Assembly (NCBI RefSeq): GCF_002575655.3
Contig: NC_053035.3
Location: 377,929,792 to 377,993,791 of the forward strand
Direction of reading: 5' to 3'
Length of the DNA: 64,000 bases
From: Aegilops tauschii subsp. strangulata
Taxonomy: Eukaryota > Streptophyta > Magnoliopsida > Poales > Poaceae
The position numbers and the translations under genes were made by a program. The notes under the pieces are model-generated. The model searched no databases and was not told the origin of the DNA. It worked only from the letters and a program-made list of their open reading frames with translations. Shown in pieces: positions 1-11,237 of the stretch; within the stretch, counting starts at the first letter, position 1, and each line of letters begins with the position of its first letter.

Positions 1-570
1 GGACGAAGGTCGTCCCCTATGCTTCAGACGTAGGCTCTACAGTATGCTATGCTGTGTACCGCACATGAAGTGTGCCTTGCCATGAGTTGGTCAAGGGGTA
101 CAATAGTGATCCGGGAATGGATCACATGACAGCGGTCGAACTTATCCTTAGTATCTACTGGACTAAGGAATTTTCTCGATTATGGAGGTGAAAGGGAGTT
201 CGTCGTAAAGGGTTACGTCGATACGAACTTTGACACTAATCCGGATGGCTCTGAGTAGTAAACCGGATTCGTATAGTAGAACAATTATTTGAAATGGCTC
301 CAAATAGCGCGTGGTAGCATCCACAAGATGATATAGATATTCATAAAGCACACACGGATCTGAAAGGTTCAGACCCGTTGACTAATAACCTCTCTCACAA
401 GCATAACATGATCAAACCAGAACTCATTGAGTGTTAATCACATAGAGATGTGAACTAGATTGTTGACTCTAGTAAACTCTTGGGTGTTTGGTCACATGGT
501 GATGTGACCTGTCAGTGTTAATCACATGGTGATGTGAACTAGATTATTGACTCTAGTGCAAGTGGGAGAC
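1..570 (+). pseudogene. 3' internal end of Angela-type copia element (element A1)
   Basis: This is the end of a Ty1-copia polyprotein (reverse transcriptase/RNase H tail) plus the 3' non-coding region leading into the LTR at 571. A plus-strand frame near the left edge reads VVPYASDVGST and then meets stops, so the coding part is dead here. The same segment occurs in reverse in the element at 56121-64000 (around 58200-58450), which supports the assignment. From about 430 to 555 there are three copies of a 16-bp palindrome (TCACATGGTGATGTGA type), followed by the polypurine tract AGTGGGAGA immediately before the LTR. The rest of the element lies left of the window. Confidence 0.85.
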
Positions 571-2356
571 TGTTGGAAATATGCCCTAGAGGCAATAATA
601 AATAGGTTATTATTATATTTCCTTGTTCATGATAATCGTTTATTATCCATGCTAGAATTGTATTGATAGGAAACTCAGATACATGTGTGGATACATAGAC
701 AACACCATGTCCCTAGTAAGCCTCTAGTTGACTAGCTCGTTGATCAATAGATGGTTACGGTTTCCTGACCATGGACATTGGATGTCGTTGATAACGGGAT
801 CACATCATTAGGAGAATGATGTGATGGACAAGACCCAATCCTAAGCCTAGCACAAGATCGTGTAGTTCGTTTGCTCAGAGCTTTTCTAATGTCAAGTATC
901 ACTTCCTTAGACCATGAGATTGTGCAACTCCCGGATACCGTAGGAATGCTTTGGGTGTGCCAAACGTCACAACGTAACTGGGTGGCTATAAAGGTGCACT
1001 ACGGGTATCTCCGAAAGTGTCTGTTGGGTTGGCACGAATCGAGACTGGGATTTGTCACTCCGTGTAAACGGAGAGGTATCTCTGGGCCCACTCGGTAGGA
1101 CATCATCATTATGTGCACAATGTGACCAAGGAGTTGATCACGGGATGATGTGAGTTACGGAACGAGTAAAGAGACTTGCCGGTAACGAGATTGAACAAGG
1201 TATAGGGATACCGACGATCGAATCTCGGGCAAGTAACATACCGTTAGACAAAGGGAATTGAATACGGGATTGATTGAATCCCCGACATCGTGGTTCATCC
1301 GATGAGATCATCGTGGAACATGTGGGAGCCAACATGGGTATCCAGATCCCGCTGTTGGTTATTGACCGGAGAACGTCTCGGTCATGTCTGCATGGTTCCC
1401 GAACCCGTAGGGTCTACACGCTTAAGGTTCAATGACGCTAGGGTTATAGGGAAAGCATGTACGTGGTTACCGAATGTTGTTCGGAGTCCCGGATGAGATC
1501 CCGGACGTCACGAGGAGTTCCGGAATGGTCCGGAGGTAAAGATTTATATATGGGAAGTCCTGTTTTGGTCACCGGAAAAGTTTCGGGTGAAATCGGTAAT
1601 GTACCGGGACCACCGGGAGGGTCCCGGGGGTCCACCAAGTGGGGCCACCAGCCCCAGAAGGCTGCGTGGGCCAAGTGTGGGAGGGGACCAGCCCCAGGTG
1701 GGCTGGTGCGCCCCCCCACCAAGGCCCAAGGCGCATGGGAGAGTGGGAGGGGGCAAACCCTAGGTCCAGATGGGCCTTAGGGCCCATCTAGTGGGGCGCC
1801 TCCCCCTCTCCTCCCCTTGGCCGCCCCCTTGATGGGATCTAGGGCTGGCTGCCTCCTCTTGGGGGTGGAAACCCTAAGGGGGGCGCAGCCCCCTTCCCCC
1901 CTATATATACTTGAGGTTTGGGCTGCCATACACACACGAGAAAGTCTCCTTTTGGTGCTGCCCTACCCCTCTCCCTCCTCCTCCTCTCCCACGGTGCTTG
2001 GCGAAGCCCTGCGGGATTGCCACGCTCCTCCACCACCACCATGCCGTTGTGTTGCTGCTGGATGGAGTCTTCCCCAACCTCTCCCTCTCTCCTTGCTGGA
2101 TCAAGGCGTGGGAGACGTCACCGGGCTGCACGTGTGTTGAACGCGGAGGCACCGTTCTTTCGGTGCTTAGATCGGAATCAACCGCGATCTGAATCGCTAC
2201 GAGTACGACTCCCTCATCCGCGTTCTTGCAACGCTTCCGCATCGCGATCTACAAGGGTATGTAGATTCACTCCCCTTCCCCTCGTTGCTAGATTACTCCA
2301 TAGATTGATCTTGGTGATGCGTAGAAAATTTTGAATTTCTGCTACGTTCCCCAACA
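571..2356 (+). mobile_element. 3' LTR of Angela-type copia element A1
   Basis: The LTR starts TGTTGGAAATATGCC and ends CCCCAACA, giving the TG...CA ends expected of a 1.8 kb Angela/BARE-class LTR. Homologous LTRs are present in inverted orientation at 33964, 40799, 56121 and 63069. The insertion splits a gypsy RNase H coding region, which resumes at 2357. The target duplication cannot be checked because the 5' end is outside the window. The small ORFs inside are incidental. Confidence 0.95.
1901..1910 (+). promoter_or_regulatory. TATA box of A1 LTR
   Basis: CTATATATAC lies in the GC-rich middle of the LTR. An equivalent TATATATA occurs in the related LTRs near 56551 and 63498. Placement fits the U3/R boundary of a copia LTR promoter; promoter activity is inferred. 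Confidence 0.55.
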
Positions 2357-4176
2357 AAATTATCCTACTCATGATTTGGAATTGGCTGCGGTGGTTCATG
2401 CGCTAAAAATTTGGAGACACTACCTCATTGGAAAAAGGTGCCAAATTTTTACCGATCACAAAAGTCTTAAATACATATTTACTCAGCCGGATTTAAATCT
2501 CCGTCAACGAAGATGGCTAGAGTTGGTCAAGGATTATGATCTTGGAATAAATTACCACCCGGGTAAGGCCAACGTGGTTGCCGATGCACTCAGTCGAAAG
2601 CCTGTCAGCTGAAATGTCATATTGAAATCCTTGCCTCCCGAACTCCAAGAGGAGATCGCTCAGCTCAACCTGGTCATAGTGGATGATGGCCTCGCTAATA
2701 TTTTGGAAGTTACCCCCACACTTGAGGAAGAGATCCGCAAGGCCCAGCCAGCTGACATCAAGCTGCAAAAATGTGCCAAGAGCCCGATGGCAAAGCAGAC
2801 CCCTAGATTTCTCCAAGGACAAATTCGGTACCCTCTGATTCCGTGGAAGGATTTGTGTACCCAATCAGCCTGACTTAAATTAGAAAATCTTGTCGGAAGC
2901 ACACGAATCCTCATATTCCATTCACCCGGGAGGTACGAAAATGTATGAAGACCTTAGACAAATATTCTGGTGGGATGGAATGAAGAAAGACATTGCCTAT
3001 TTTGTGGCCTGTTGCGACATATGCAACAAGGTGAAGGCAGAAGATCAGAAGCCAGCCGGACTTCTCCAACCGCTGCCAGTTTTGCAGTGGAAATGGGATG
3101 ATGTTTGTACGGATTTCATTACAGGACTGCCTAAGACTCAGTGAGGCAAGGATGCAATATGGGTCGTAGTGGACACCTTAACCAAGGTTGCTCACTTCAT
3201 TCCGATCAGCACCAGATACCGAGCGGATCAACTTGCACAGCTGTATGTATCCAGAATAGTCAGTCTGCATGGAGTACCCCGAACCATCACTTCCGACCGA
3301 GGTTCCCTGTTTACCTCGGCTTTTTGGTCACGTCTCCATCAAGCCTTGGGGACAGCACTGAAATATAGTACTGATTATCATCCTCAGACAGATGGACAGA
3401 CAGAGCGGGTAAATCAAATACTCGAAGATATGTTGCGAGCCTGTGCTTTAGCCCAAGGACCTAAATGGGAAGACTGCTTGCCATATGCCGAGTTTTCTTA
3501 TAACAACAGCTTCCAGACCAGTCTAAAGATGTCACCGTATGAAGCTCTGTATGGCCGTAAGTGCTGCACTCCTTTAAATTGGTCTCAAACTAGAGATAGT
3601 CGTATCTTCGGAATAGATCTCATGATGGAAGCTGAGAAACAAGTTAAGGAAATCAGAGACAGATTGCGATTGGCCAAATCTCGACAGAAAAGTTATTATG
3701 ATGCAAAGCACCGACAGATCAATTTTGAACCCGGAGAACACGTATACCTCCGAGTCACTCCTATGAAAGGCGTCAAGAGATTCCAGACCCGTGGAAAAGT
3801 GGCACCCAGATTTATTGGTCCATTCCCGGTTATGTCCCGAGTGGGTACGGTTGCATATCAGTTGGAACTACCCGCTGAATTTGCAGACGTGCATAACGTG
3901 TTTCATGTTTCACAATTAAGACGTTGCATATCCCCGCCTGAAAAAAGGACTGCTATGGCTGAGGTAGAATTGGAAAATGATTTGACCTATGAAGAAAGAC
4001 CGTTTAGAATTTTGGATCAGATGGAAAGGGTCACTCGCAGTAAAGTAAGAAAATTCTACAAGGTTCAGTGGGAGCATCACACAGAATCAGAATCAACTTG
4101 GGAGTGGGAAGAATTCCTAAGGGATCATTATCCAGAGTGGTTTTCCCAAGCAACCGAATCTCGAGGACGAGATTGA
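2357..4176 (+). pseudogene. Ty3-gypsy chromovirus (Tekay-like) pol remnant: RNase H, integrase, chromodomain
   Basis: This is the 3' half of a gypsy polyprotein. RNase H (2357-2612) shows [13 protein letters not shown] and ends with the linker VVADALSRK. Integrase follows from about 2890, with an HHCC zinc module (CCDIC), then catalytic Asp near 3112, Asp in SDRG at 3295 and Glu in ERVNQ at 3403; the D-x35-E spacing is correct. The C-terminus has the integrase GPY-type module (APRFIGPFPV) and a chromodomain-like tail (ESTWEWEEFLRDHYPEWF), diagnostic of Tekay/Del chromoviruses. The reading is broken by TGA at 2610, a frameshift between about 2780 and 2836, TGA at 2836, TAG at 2881 and TGA at 3142. 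Gag, protease and most RT are left of element A1, outside the window. The enzyme set is non-functional. Confidence 0.92.
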
Positions 4177-5265
4177 TTCTAAGTGGGGGAGGTTTGTGAC
4201 AGCCTGGTTTTTGCCCCCTCTTATTTGCGTGATTTTCATTTGGGTTTATTTTGAAATTTGGAGTTCTTGAATCTTTTCTTTTGGACTTAGACACTTGGGT
4301 ACCCTTGGCTTTCACCCAAGTGCCTTATTTCCCTCTCTAATCATCTTTCTCCTTCTGATCCACCTCAAAATAATCTTGGGAATATTTTTCTTAAATGAAA
4401 AATATTCATTTTTCCTCTCTAAAACCCTAGCTAGTTCATTGAGCTCCAAAGCAACCCCAATTTTTCTGGCTCACAAAAATCTGAGAAAATTCACAAATAT
4501 TCTTTGAACCCTAGGGCACCTTCCTGAGCAAAAATATTTCATCACTTTTTGGAATATTTTTGCTACAGAAAATATTTTCTGTTTTGGACAAAAATGGTGG
4601 TTTCTATAGCAACTACCATTTTACTTGCTCCATTGTGCCTGGATTTTCTTGTGCATCTTCACCTTAGTAGATCATGGCTAACCTCCAAAGCACAGCCCCC
4701 AACTCCCAGCCATTTGACCTCAGTAACCTCTCAAAGTTACTGATCAGAAACTTACTTGGCTTGTAAAAACTCCTCTACTGCACCTGAATCCAAACCAAAG
4801 CGTGGTAAACTTCAAAACCACCATGAACAACAAGCCAGACATGATTTTTGGACGTAGGCTGGCCTGAGGGAAGAGTTCGCCCGGTGACCACGCGTGTCCA
4901 CCATGCCATGCCTGCGTGTCGACGCGCTCTGAGTGCCGCCGAGCGCTCTATTCGTGCGTGCTTGCTTCCCCCGTCTGCCCGAGCGTGCCAAACTTCGCCA
5001 CCATCCTCGTCTCAACGCCATTAACTCCCCCCTGGCGCTCGCCGACGCCGGAGCTCGCCGCAGCGAGCACGGGCACGGTCCGGCCAATACAACAGTGTGG
5101 TGCGCACTGTGCTCGTCGCCATCTCCTCGCTCCTGTGCTCGCCCCCGTTCGCCAACATTCGCCGCGTGAGCTGCGTCGCCTTCTCCCCTCTCACTGACGC
5201 CGCTCGTCGCCGGGCGCCGTGGACAGGTGTCCATCGGCGGAGCCCGAACCCCCCCTCTCCGCTCG

Positions 5266-5274
5266 CCTATAAAT
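5266..5274 (+). promoter_or_regulatory. TATA box within Tekay-like LTR
   Basis: CCTATAAAT followed by GGAGCC lies in a GC-rich stretch of the LTR, the only strong TATA match in it. It is a candidate core promoter of the retroelement. Confidence 0.5.
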
Positions 5275-6220
5275 GGAGCCGCCCCCAGCCTCCTCGAGCA
5301 CCATCCACCACTCCCACCCACTCCTCTAGCACGTAGGCAACCGTAGCCCGGCCGGGCAGGCCGCGGGCCGCCGTCCCCGAGCTCGAGCTCGCCGGCGATC
5401 CCCTCTGGTCGTCGCGGTAGCTCCAGCCCCTCTCAGGCCAGGGCGACCCTTCCAGAGCCTCCACCTCTTGTCGGTGAAGCTGTTCCGACCTCATGGAGCC
5501 CCTGGAGTTGCCTCTGCTCGCCGTCTTCCTCATCTCCGGCGACCACCGCATTCTTCCTCCGCTTGCAAGGTCGATTCCGACCCTTCCGACCACCCCTAGC
5601 TACGCTACGGGTACGGGCAGGTGCGCCTCTGTCCCCTCTCTCAATCCCTCCCTCTCGTTTTGGCCAAGGAGCCCTCGTCGCCGGCGAGAGCTCCGGCGAA
5701 GCCGCGACCCCCTCTGTTTCCTTCTCCCCCTCCTCCTCACCTGACTAGCGGGATCCGCTAGTCAGCCACTCTGTACGTGCGCGAAGCGGTACGAGTGGTG
5801 GCGCCCCTGGGCTTTACGCCTTCGACGTCACCCCCCCAGTTTGTTTTATTTTTATTCAAATTCATTTGAATTTACAGAAAGCTTCAAACAGCCATAACTC
5901 TTCAACCATAAGTCCAAATGAATTGATTCTTTTTGCATTATGTTATTTGCAAAGAAATCTAGCAACTCACCAAAAAAAGATTTTTCTGTGCTGCCTAGAT
6001 TTTCTGGTGATTTTCAGAAGTGTTCTTGATATCTTCTTGTATTTAAAATTATTTTCAGAGGGTGAGGCTTGGCTCTAGGATCACCAGAAGGCTTGTGAAC
6101 CTCATCTGCACTAAGGCAAGCCACAGCAACATTTTCATGGTGTCATTTCAATATTTATGATTTTCTTACTTGAATGAAAGGATTAATCCATGCATTTAAA
6201 TAACTATTATGTTATTTATA

Positions 6221-6577
6221 TTCTGTTAAGTGTTTGTTAGTTATTATGCTTGATTTACAGAATGTTTGAAACTAGCTTAGTTGGTAAAGAAGCTAAGATC
6301 TACTTGTGGTAATGATAAAATGATTTGTTATGCATATGAGTAATTACTTAAAGTTATTTTCTTTCACAAATAAAATAGTAAAATTTGCTAGAAAATATTC
6401 TGTTAAGTGCTTGTTTAGCCATTTTGCTTGATTTACAGAATGTTTGAACCTAACTTTGTTGGTAAAGAAATTATGATTTGCTTGTGGTGATGATAGTATA
6501 ATTTTTGATATGCATATGAGAAATTAATCGAAGTTATTTTCTTGCATGAGAAAAATAATAAAACTTGCTACAAAATA
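6221..6577 (+). repeat. Two tandem copies of a ~178-bp unit inside the Tekay-like LTR
   Basis: The phrase TTCTGTTAAGTG ... TTGATTTACAGAATGTTTGAA recurs with a period of 177-180 bp at 6221 and 6398, and a third start is visible at 6578. The copies differ by scattered substitutions. This is an AT-rich LTR-internal duplication, with no coding function seen. Confidence 0.8.
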
Positions 6578-7921
6578 TCTTGTTAAAGTGAGAGTTACCC
6601 TGACCAGGAAAGTAATATAAGTTGTTGAAGTTTATGCTTAGTGTGAATATGGTTGACATCAGTCATTTTCGTTAATATGTGATGCATGTGTAGTATTGCA
6701 TTTCATGGCATGCTATGACACCGGTCATTTTCATTTTAAGTTGAACCTAAATATAACTCAACTTGAATATATCGTTGACTGGGTCATGGTGCCGCTGAAT
6801 CGAGTTTTTCCCAGTGCAACCACATTTGCCTTTGTGGGAAGGCCTTGATTCTGTCCATTGACATGCCTCTGGTCGGTGCCTCCAACTAGGGAAGGTTATG
6901 GGCATGCTTACCCTGGCCCGGTAAGCAGGCATAATCCTGTGTGCCCGTTGTTGAGATTATGGTACCGGGTCCCCGAGTGGGATCGTTTTGGCCACGACGG
7001 TGGTCGTTGTGTCTTTGGTAGACACGGGGCCACCCAGGACTAGCCCGTTGGGGATTGGGTCGGAGTGGCCGGGAGAGTGTCATGGCAATGGAGGGGTTTC
7101 GTCGGAATGCCGTTGTTCCACCCGAATGGGAGTGCGAGGCCATGGGTTCCGTAGTGTGGGTACAGTGTGCTACCTCTGCAGAGTGTATAATCTATCGATA
7201 GCCGAGTCCACGGTCACGGACGCCTCGTAGTAGGTCCCACCATGAGTCAACGTTTAATAAATTTGCACACTAAGTTATGAACTTTGCACTGTTGATGATG
7301 GCGGAAAGGCCATCGAGATGTTTGAGACCAAATATTGGTCGTGGTTGTGATCGCCGTAAGGATCACGAGTTACTCTGGTCAAGACCACGATGGTGATTTG
7401 TTTGTGATCTGTAAATGATCATGGTTGGTAAGTCCGTCCCGAGGGACATTCGAGCATGATCACAGCATGTTGGACATATGGTGTTGCATTATTATTAATT
7501 GTTTAATTATCATGACATTGTTTGTCATTATGATTATGCCTGTTGTGAGCTTGCAAGTACATTCAACGTACTGACCTGGCGTATCATGCCAGATTTCAGG
7601 AAAGTCTCGTTGGAAAGGAGTGTTGTCCGGGTCTAGATCGTGTCCACATCGGTGTCCGTGTGCTATGGGGCTTCCACTACAATGTTGTTCCGCTGCCGCG
7701 TAGTTTTCATGATCGAGGCCCCTTTATGTTCACTAAATAATGTACATATTGTTCAGCCGCACCGTGCGTGCCGCCTCGACATCTGTTGTAATATAAACTC
7801 TGATCCGCTAGCATCAATAAAGCGGTTGTTTTCTGTATCAAGATGTTGTGTGTTGCCAGAAGACATGGTCTCTGGGCTGGCAATGCAGGGTAAAGCGGTC
7901 GCTCTGAGCCGGGGTGCCACA

Positions 7922-8295
7922 GCACGACCAACACACACTTCGACCTATGCCCCCCTTCAAGATGTTTATGAAAATTAAACGAGCCGAAGGCGAGCCGGAG
8001 GTTCCCTCGCGCCGGAGGCGCCGTGCCACACCACGAGGTACAACGTGCCGCACGAACCAGCACGCCGCACGACCAACACACACTTCGATCTATGCCCCCC
8101 CTTCAAGATGTTTATGAAAATTAAACGAGCCGAAGGCGAGCCGGAGGTTCCCTCGCGCCGGAGGCGCCATGTCACACCATGACGTACAACGCGCCGCACG
8201 AACCAGCATGCCGCACGACCAACACACACTTTGACCTATGCCCCCCCTTCAAGATGTTTATGAAAATTAAACGAGCCGAAGGCGAGCCGGAGGCG
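7922..8295. repeat. 145-bp tandem repeat, about 2.5 copies, abutting the LTR end
   Basis: Units start at 7922, 8067 and 8213 (GCACGACCAACACACACTT) with periods of 145 and 146 bp. The third unit stops near 8295. The first unit begins exactly at the base after the gypsy LTR. The unit length is not a multiple of three, so overlapping minus-strand ORFs across it are not conserved coding. Origin is unknown; it may be a minisatellite that was the insertion target. Confidence 0.9.
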
Positions 8296-8780
8296 CTTTT
8301 CTTCAATTTAGTAATGTTATACACCCGTGCCTCTCCTAGTGTTCACATGTGCCTATAAAGAAGTCACACGATTGAATGATTCTGGAGACTGCCGTTTTAC
8401 ATTAAAAAGTTGCTTTTTCTTTACTTGAAAGGTCACATTTGATAGTGTTGGTAGTCCCCGCCCGTAACTACCCCATAAATCTCCATTACCCGGAAATATA
8501 ATGGGAACAAAAAGGGAAACGAGAAAGGGAAACAGGGAACCAACCGCGCGAGCTGGTATTTTCTTTGTGTTTTCACGCGGAAAGGGAAAACGGAAAATTC
8601 TGATAGTTCGAGGGTCAAACTGCAAAACGCACCAAACCACAAACCAGAAGCGCTCCGAAGGAGCGCTCGTTAACTAGTTGCTCCCATAGTTGTTTCCGCA
8701 AACCGGCGCCCTGCAGCCGCGCTACCTGGGCTCGGCCTAACTTCCAGTATTCCTGTTTTTTAAACTCTACATAAAACTGT
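8296..8780. other. Intergenic, no gene seen
   Basis: No ORF of interest. A small palindrome (GCGCTCCGAAGGAGCGC, 8650-8666) is present. The segment may belong to a degraded DNA transposon together with 8781-9640, but I could not identify ends. Confidence 0.4.
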
Positions 8781-8861
8781 AAAAAAGCCGCGCAAGCTAG
8801 GATTCAAACCTGCGTCGCGGGTTATCAGGTATCGACGTATAACCAACTCAACCACATCACC
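8781..8861 (-). ncRNA. tRNA-like Pol III unit (SINE head or tRNA pseudogene)
   Basis: On the minus strand a perfect A box (TGGTTGAGTTGG, 8854-8843) and a near-consensus B box (GGTTTGAATCC, 8810-8800) are 44 nt apart, as in a real tRNA. The segment between them contains CTGATAA, which would be an anticodon loop reading GAU (Ile). A run of six Ts (8786-8781) follows, as a Pol III terminator would. The acceptor and anticodon stems do not pair well, so this is not a functional tRNA. A tRNA-derived retroposon head or old tRNA pseudogene fits best. Confidence 0.45.
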
Positions 8862-8869
8862 AGATGTGT

Positions 8870-9295
8870 TAGCATACATGTTTTCGTCCTTTTATTTGTT
8901 ATTCTTTTTCCCCTTTTCCTTTTCTTTTTTCTTTTTTCTCTATCCTTTTTTACTTTCTTTTTTTGAAATTCATAATTGTTTTCTTCAAATGGATGGACTT
9001 CTTCTCTAAATCCATGAACTAAATTTTTCGAAACTCGTGAACTTTTTTCAAATCGATGAACTTTTTTCAAATCGATGAACTTTTTTCAATTTAGATGAAT
9101 TTTTTTCCAAATTCGATGAACTTTGTTCAAATCGATGAACTTTTTTTCAAATTCGATGAATTTTTTTCAAAATAGATGAACTTCTTTTGAATCCGTGAAC
9201 TGTTTTTGAATACATGAACTTTTTCGAGTTGGCGAACTAATTTTTGAATATGTGAACCTTTTTTTGCATGCTCATGAACTCCATCTGTAATATGT
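8870..9295. repeat. Degenerate short tandem repeat (GATGAACTTTTTTCAAAT-like, ~20 bp)
   Basis: Many diverged copies of a 19-22 bp phrase GATGAACTTTTTTCAAAT occupy about 9000-9290, preceded by a pyrimidine-rich tract from 8880. Such arrays are common inside grass DNA transposons. No coding potential. Confidence 0.75.
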
Positions 9296-9398
9296 GAAGA
9301 TATTTAATTGGAAAATATAAACGCTACAGTGTAATGCGCAATAAATAACGCGTCTACACTTCTATTCTTTAAAGCTTTCGCGCTTATCATAGGTAATA

Positions 9399-9471
9399 CT
9401 CCCTCCGTCCCATAATATAAGAACGTTTTCGACAGTGTCGAAAACGTTCTTATATTATGGGATGGAGGGAG
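9399..9471. mobile_element. Stowaway MITE (73 bp, almost perfect palindrome)
   Basis: The element runs CTCCCTCCGTCCCATAATAT to its near-exact reverse complement and is flanked by TA on both sides (9397-9398 and 9472-9473), the Tc1/Mariner target duplication. There is almost no loop, so the transcript would fold into a single long hairpin. Confidence 0.93.
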
Positions 9472-9473
9472 TA

Positions 9474-10044
9474 GTAGTGAGCTGGAAGCATGAGGTCGTG
9501 AGATCGAATCTGAGTCCGGTGGTATTTTTGCCGGTCATTTTTTCGCGTTGCTTGTTGCGTGATCGTGGGCCGGCCCATCCAGCGGCTGCTGCGGGCGTCA
9601 CTTCTCTTGCGGCGCGCTGAAGGCGCGGTATAGGAGCTCCCTACTTTCTGTCCTCTAGTTGGATATCAATTTGTTGGCTCATTTGTTTCTGGGTTGAGTA
9701 GTGGTCACTTGTTGGGCCTTGCTGTGGCGGTTGATAGTTTTTTCTTCTTCTTCTTTTATTTGCATTTGTGGCACTCATTTGACTGGCTAGCGTTGCTGTT
9801 GTGCGAACAAGTGACATGAACGGGGACACATGTGACCACATTACAAAGCGGACGCTCAACCATTGACAACCGTGATTGGGTGACGTGAGAGGTGTACGAG
9901 CTCTCTGAGCAACTCGTTTCTATCGATCTTAAATAAAAGAAAGGCTCAAACTCTCGTGCGCTGACCAAAGGGCCCAATCGCGGGGATGACGAAGTCAAAA
10001 TGGTGATGTGGTGGCGCCTGCTAGACATAGTGTGCTAAATCTCT
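9474..10044. other. Intergenic, no gene seen
   Basis: Only short ORFs without recognisable domains. A weak B-box-like string (GAGATCGAATCT) lies just right of the MITE but lacks a correctly spaced A box. Confidence 0.5.
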
Positions 10045-10057
10045 CATGTTTTATTCT

Positions 10058-10950
10058 TTTTTTTTTGACGGTGCTACGGCCGGCTTATGCCGGCCTGAAC
10101 CATTTTCATTATAGATAAGAGTAGGATACAACACAACAGGTGCAACAGATTGCACACAACACACACCAGAGAGTTACAGGGAACAACAGAGACACAAGAA
10201 GAAGAACCAGAAGTGAGTGAGACACACAGCCAACATCAAGAACTGAGCACCTAGGCAGACCGAGAAGAGCAGGAGCTAGCTTTGTTGGATCAGTCGAAAG
10301 GAGATCCGCCACCGAGAAGACGTAGAGAAGAAGTCACCAGCTGCTTTGCGATCACTCAGCACCTTGAAGAGCTAGGAGAGTCGCAGCCACCATCGAAGGG
10401 CCTCCCACTGCCTAGGCACGTCACGACAAAGAGAGTCATAGACCGTGCCGAAGGGCATTGATCCGCCGAGACAGCCCTGCACCTCCTCTAGGCCACACCA
10501 TGGCCACCATCACAAATAGAGGGATCCAAAGCACAACAAGGCAACAAAACCTCATGCGCCGTCGAAGGGCACCGAAACCCGAGACCTCACCGCCGCCACG
10601 AGCCCCCAAGAGAAAAGTCCACCCTCAGAACGACCAAGGCGCCGGTCGCTACCATAGCTCACTTCCACCGCCACCACCAAACAACCCCATCACCCAACAA
10701 CCGCTTCATCCTAGACATTAGGCAGCCAACCGCGGATCCGTGACTCCAAAACAACGCCCCCAAGGGGGAAAACGCCATCAAAGATGCCATCGTCGCCTGA
10801 TCCAGAGAAGGATCATAGGCTTTCACCCGGAGCACAGAAAGAGTGAGAATAGGAGCTCCCCAATGACGCCTTCATGAAGGGAAGCGGCGCCAAAAGGCGT
10901 CGCCATCATTGTTGCCGACAAGGTCGACAATAGGCTTTCGCCTGGAGCAT
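10058..10950 (-). mobile_element. Non-LTR retroposon (LINE-derived or SINE-like), 893 bp, with 13-bp TSD
   Basis: An identical CATGTTTTATTCT flanks both sides (10045-10057 and 10951-10963). The left edge has an uninterrupted T run (10057-10066), which is the poly(A) tail of a minus-strand insert. The 5' end (right side) carries a partial duplication: GCTCC-GG-GAAAGCCTAT occurs at the extreme end and again about 112 bp inside. No reverse-transcriptase motif is visible, so it is non-autonomous. It lies downstream of the 3' end of the ERF gene. Confidence 0.88.
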
Positions 10951-10997
10951 CATGTTTTATTCTCAAGGTATACCTGATATTCAATAGGGTTATGCGA

Positions 10998-11040
10998 GCC
11001 CTCTGTCTCATAATATAAGAGCGTTGGGACGGAGGGAGTA
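10998..11040. mobile_element. Internally deleted Stowaway MITE remnant
   Basis: One terminus (CATAATATAAGAGCGTT) is fused directly to the opposite end (GGGACGGAGGGAGTA), leaving about 43 bp. This reads as a Stowaway that lost its middle. Confidence 0.7.
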
Positions 11041-11061
11041 CTTTTGTTAGTTTGATGAGTA

Positions 11062-11165
11062 CTCCCTTCATTCATTTCTATAAGTCATTTCAGGCAACTG
11101 AAATTAAGTTGTTTTTGCACGTTGTCTAAAGTGTCTACAACGCCTTATAAAGGTGAACAAAAAAA
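11062..11165. mobile_element. Degenerate Stowaway-like MITE
   Basis: The left part reads CTCCCTTCATTCATTTCTAT with an internal GCACGTTGTCTAA. The right terminus has decayed (CGCCTTATAAAGGTGAAC). It is a different Stowaway subfamily from the neighbours. Confidence 0.6.
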
Positions 11166-11237
11166 GTAATTGATTATGCTTGAAGGAAAAAAGATGTGAG
11201 GCAACACCCATGGCTTAAACACCTAACTACAATTCTA

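Larger units (their letters stand above)
4195..7921 (+). mobile_element. 3' LTR of the Tekay-like gypsy element
   Basis: The LTR begins TGTGACAGCC directly after the polypurine tract AAGTGGGGGAGG (4181-4192) and ends GGGGTGCCACA. The ends form an imperfect inverted repeat (TGTGACA/TGTGGCA). At 3727 bp it is long even for this clade. It contains a GC-rich promoter-like middle (about 4850-5840), a partial 178-bp direct repeat at 6221-6577 and no credible ORF. The matching 5' LTR is outside the window. Confidence 0.85.

Noticed and set aside
7707..8229. Minus-strand ORFs with repeated MCVGRAACWFV and FINILKGG phrases
   Set aside because: They follow the 145/146-bp tandem repeat, whose period is not a multiple of three, so the repeated peptide is not in a conserved frame.
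9474..9520. Second tRNA-like unit near GAGATCGAATCT
   Set aside because: The B box is acceptable, but the only A-box-like string is about 26 nt away instead of 44, and there is no terminator.
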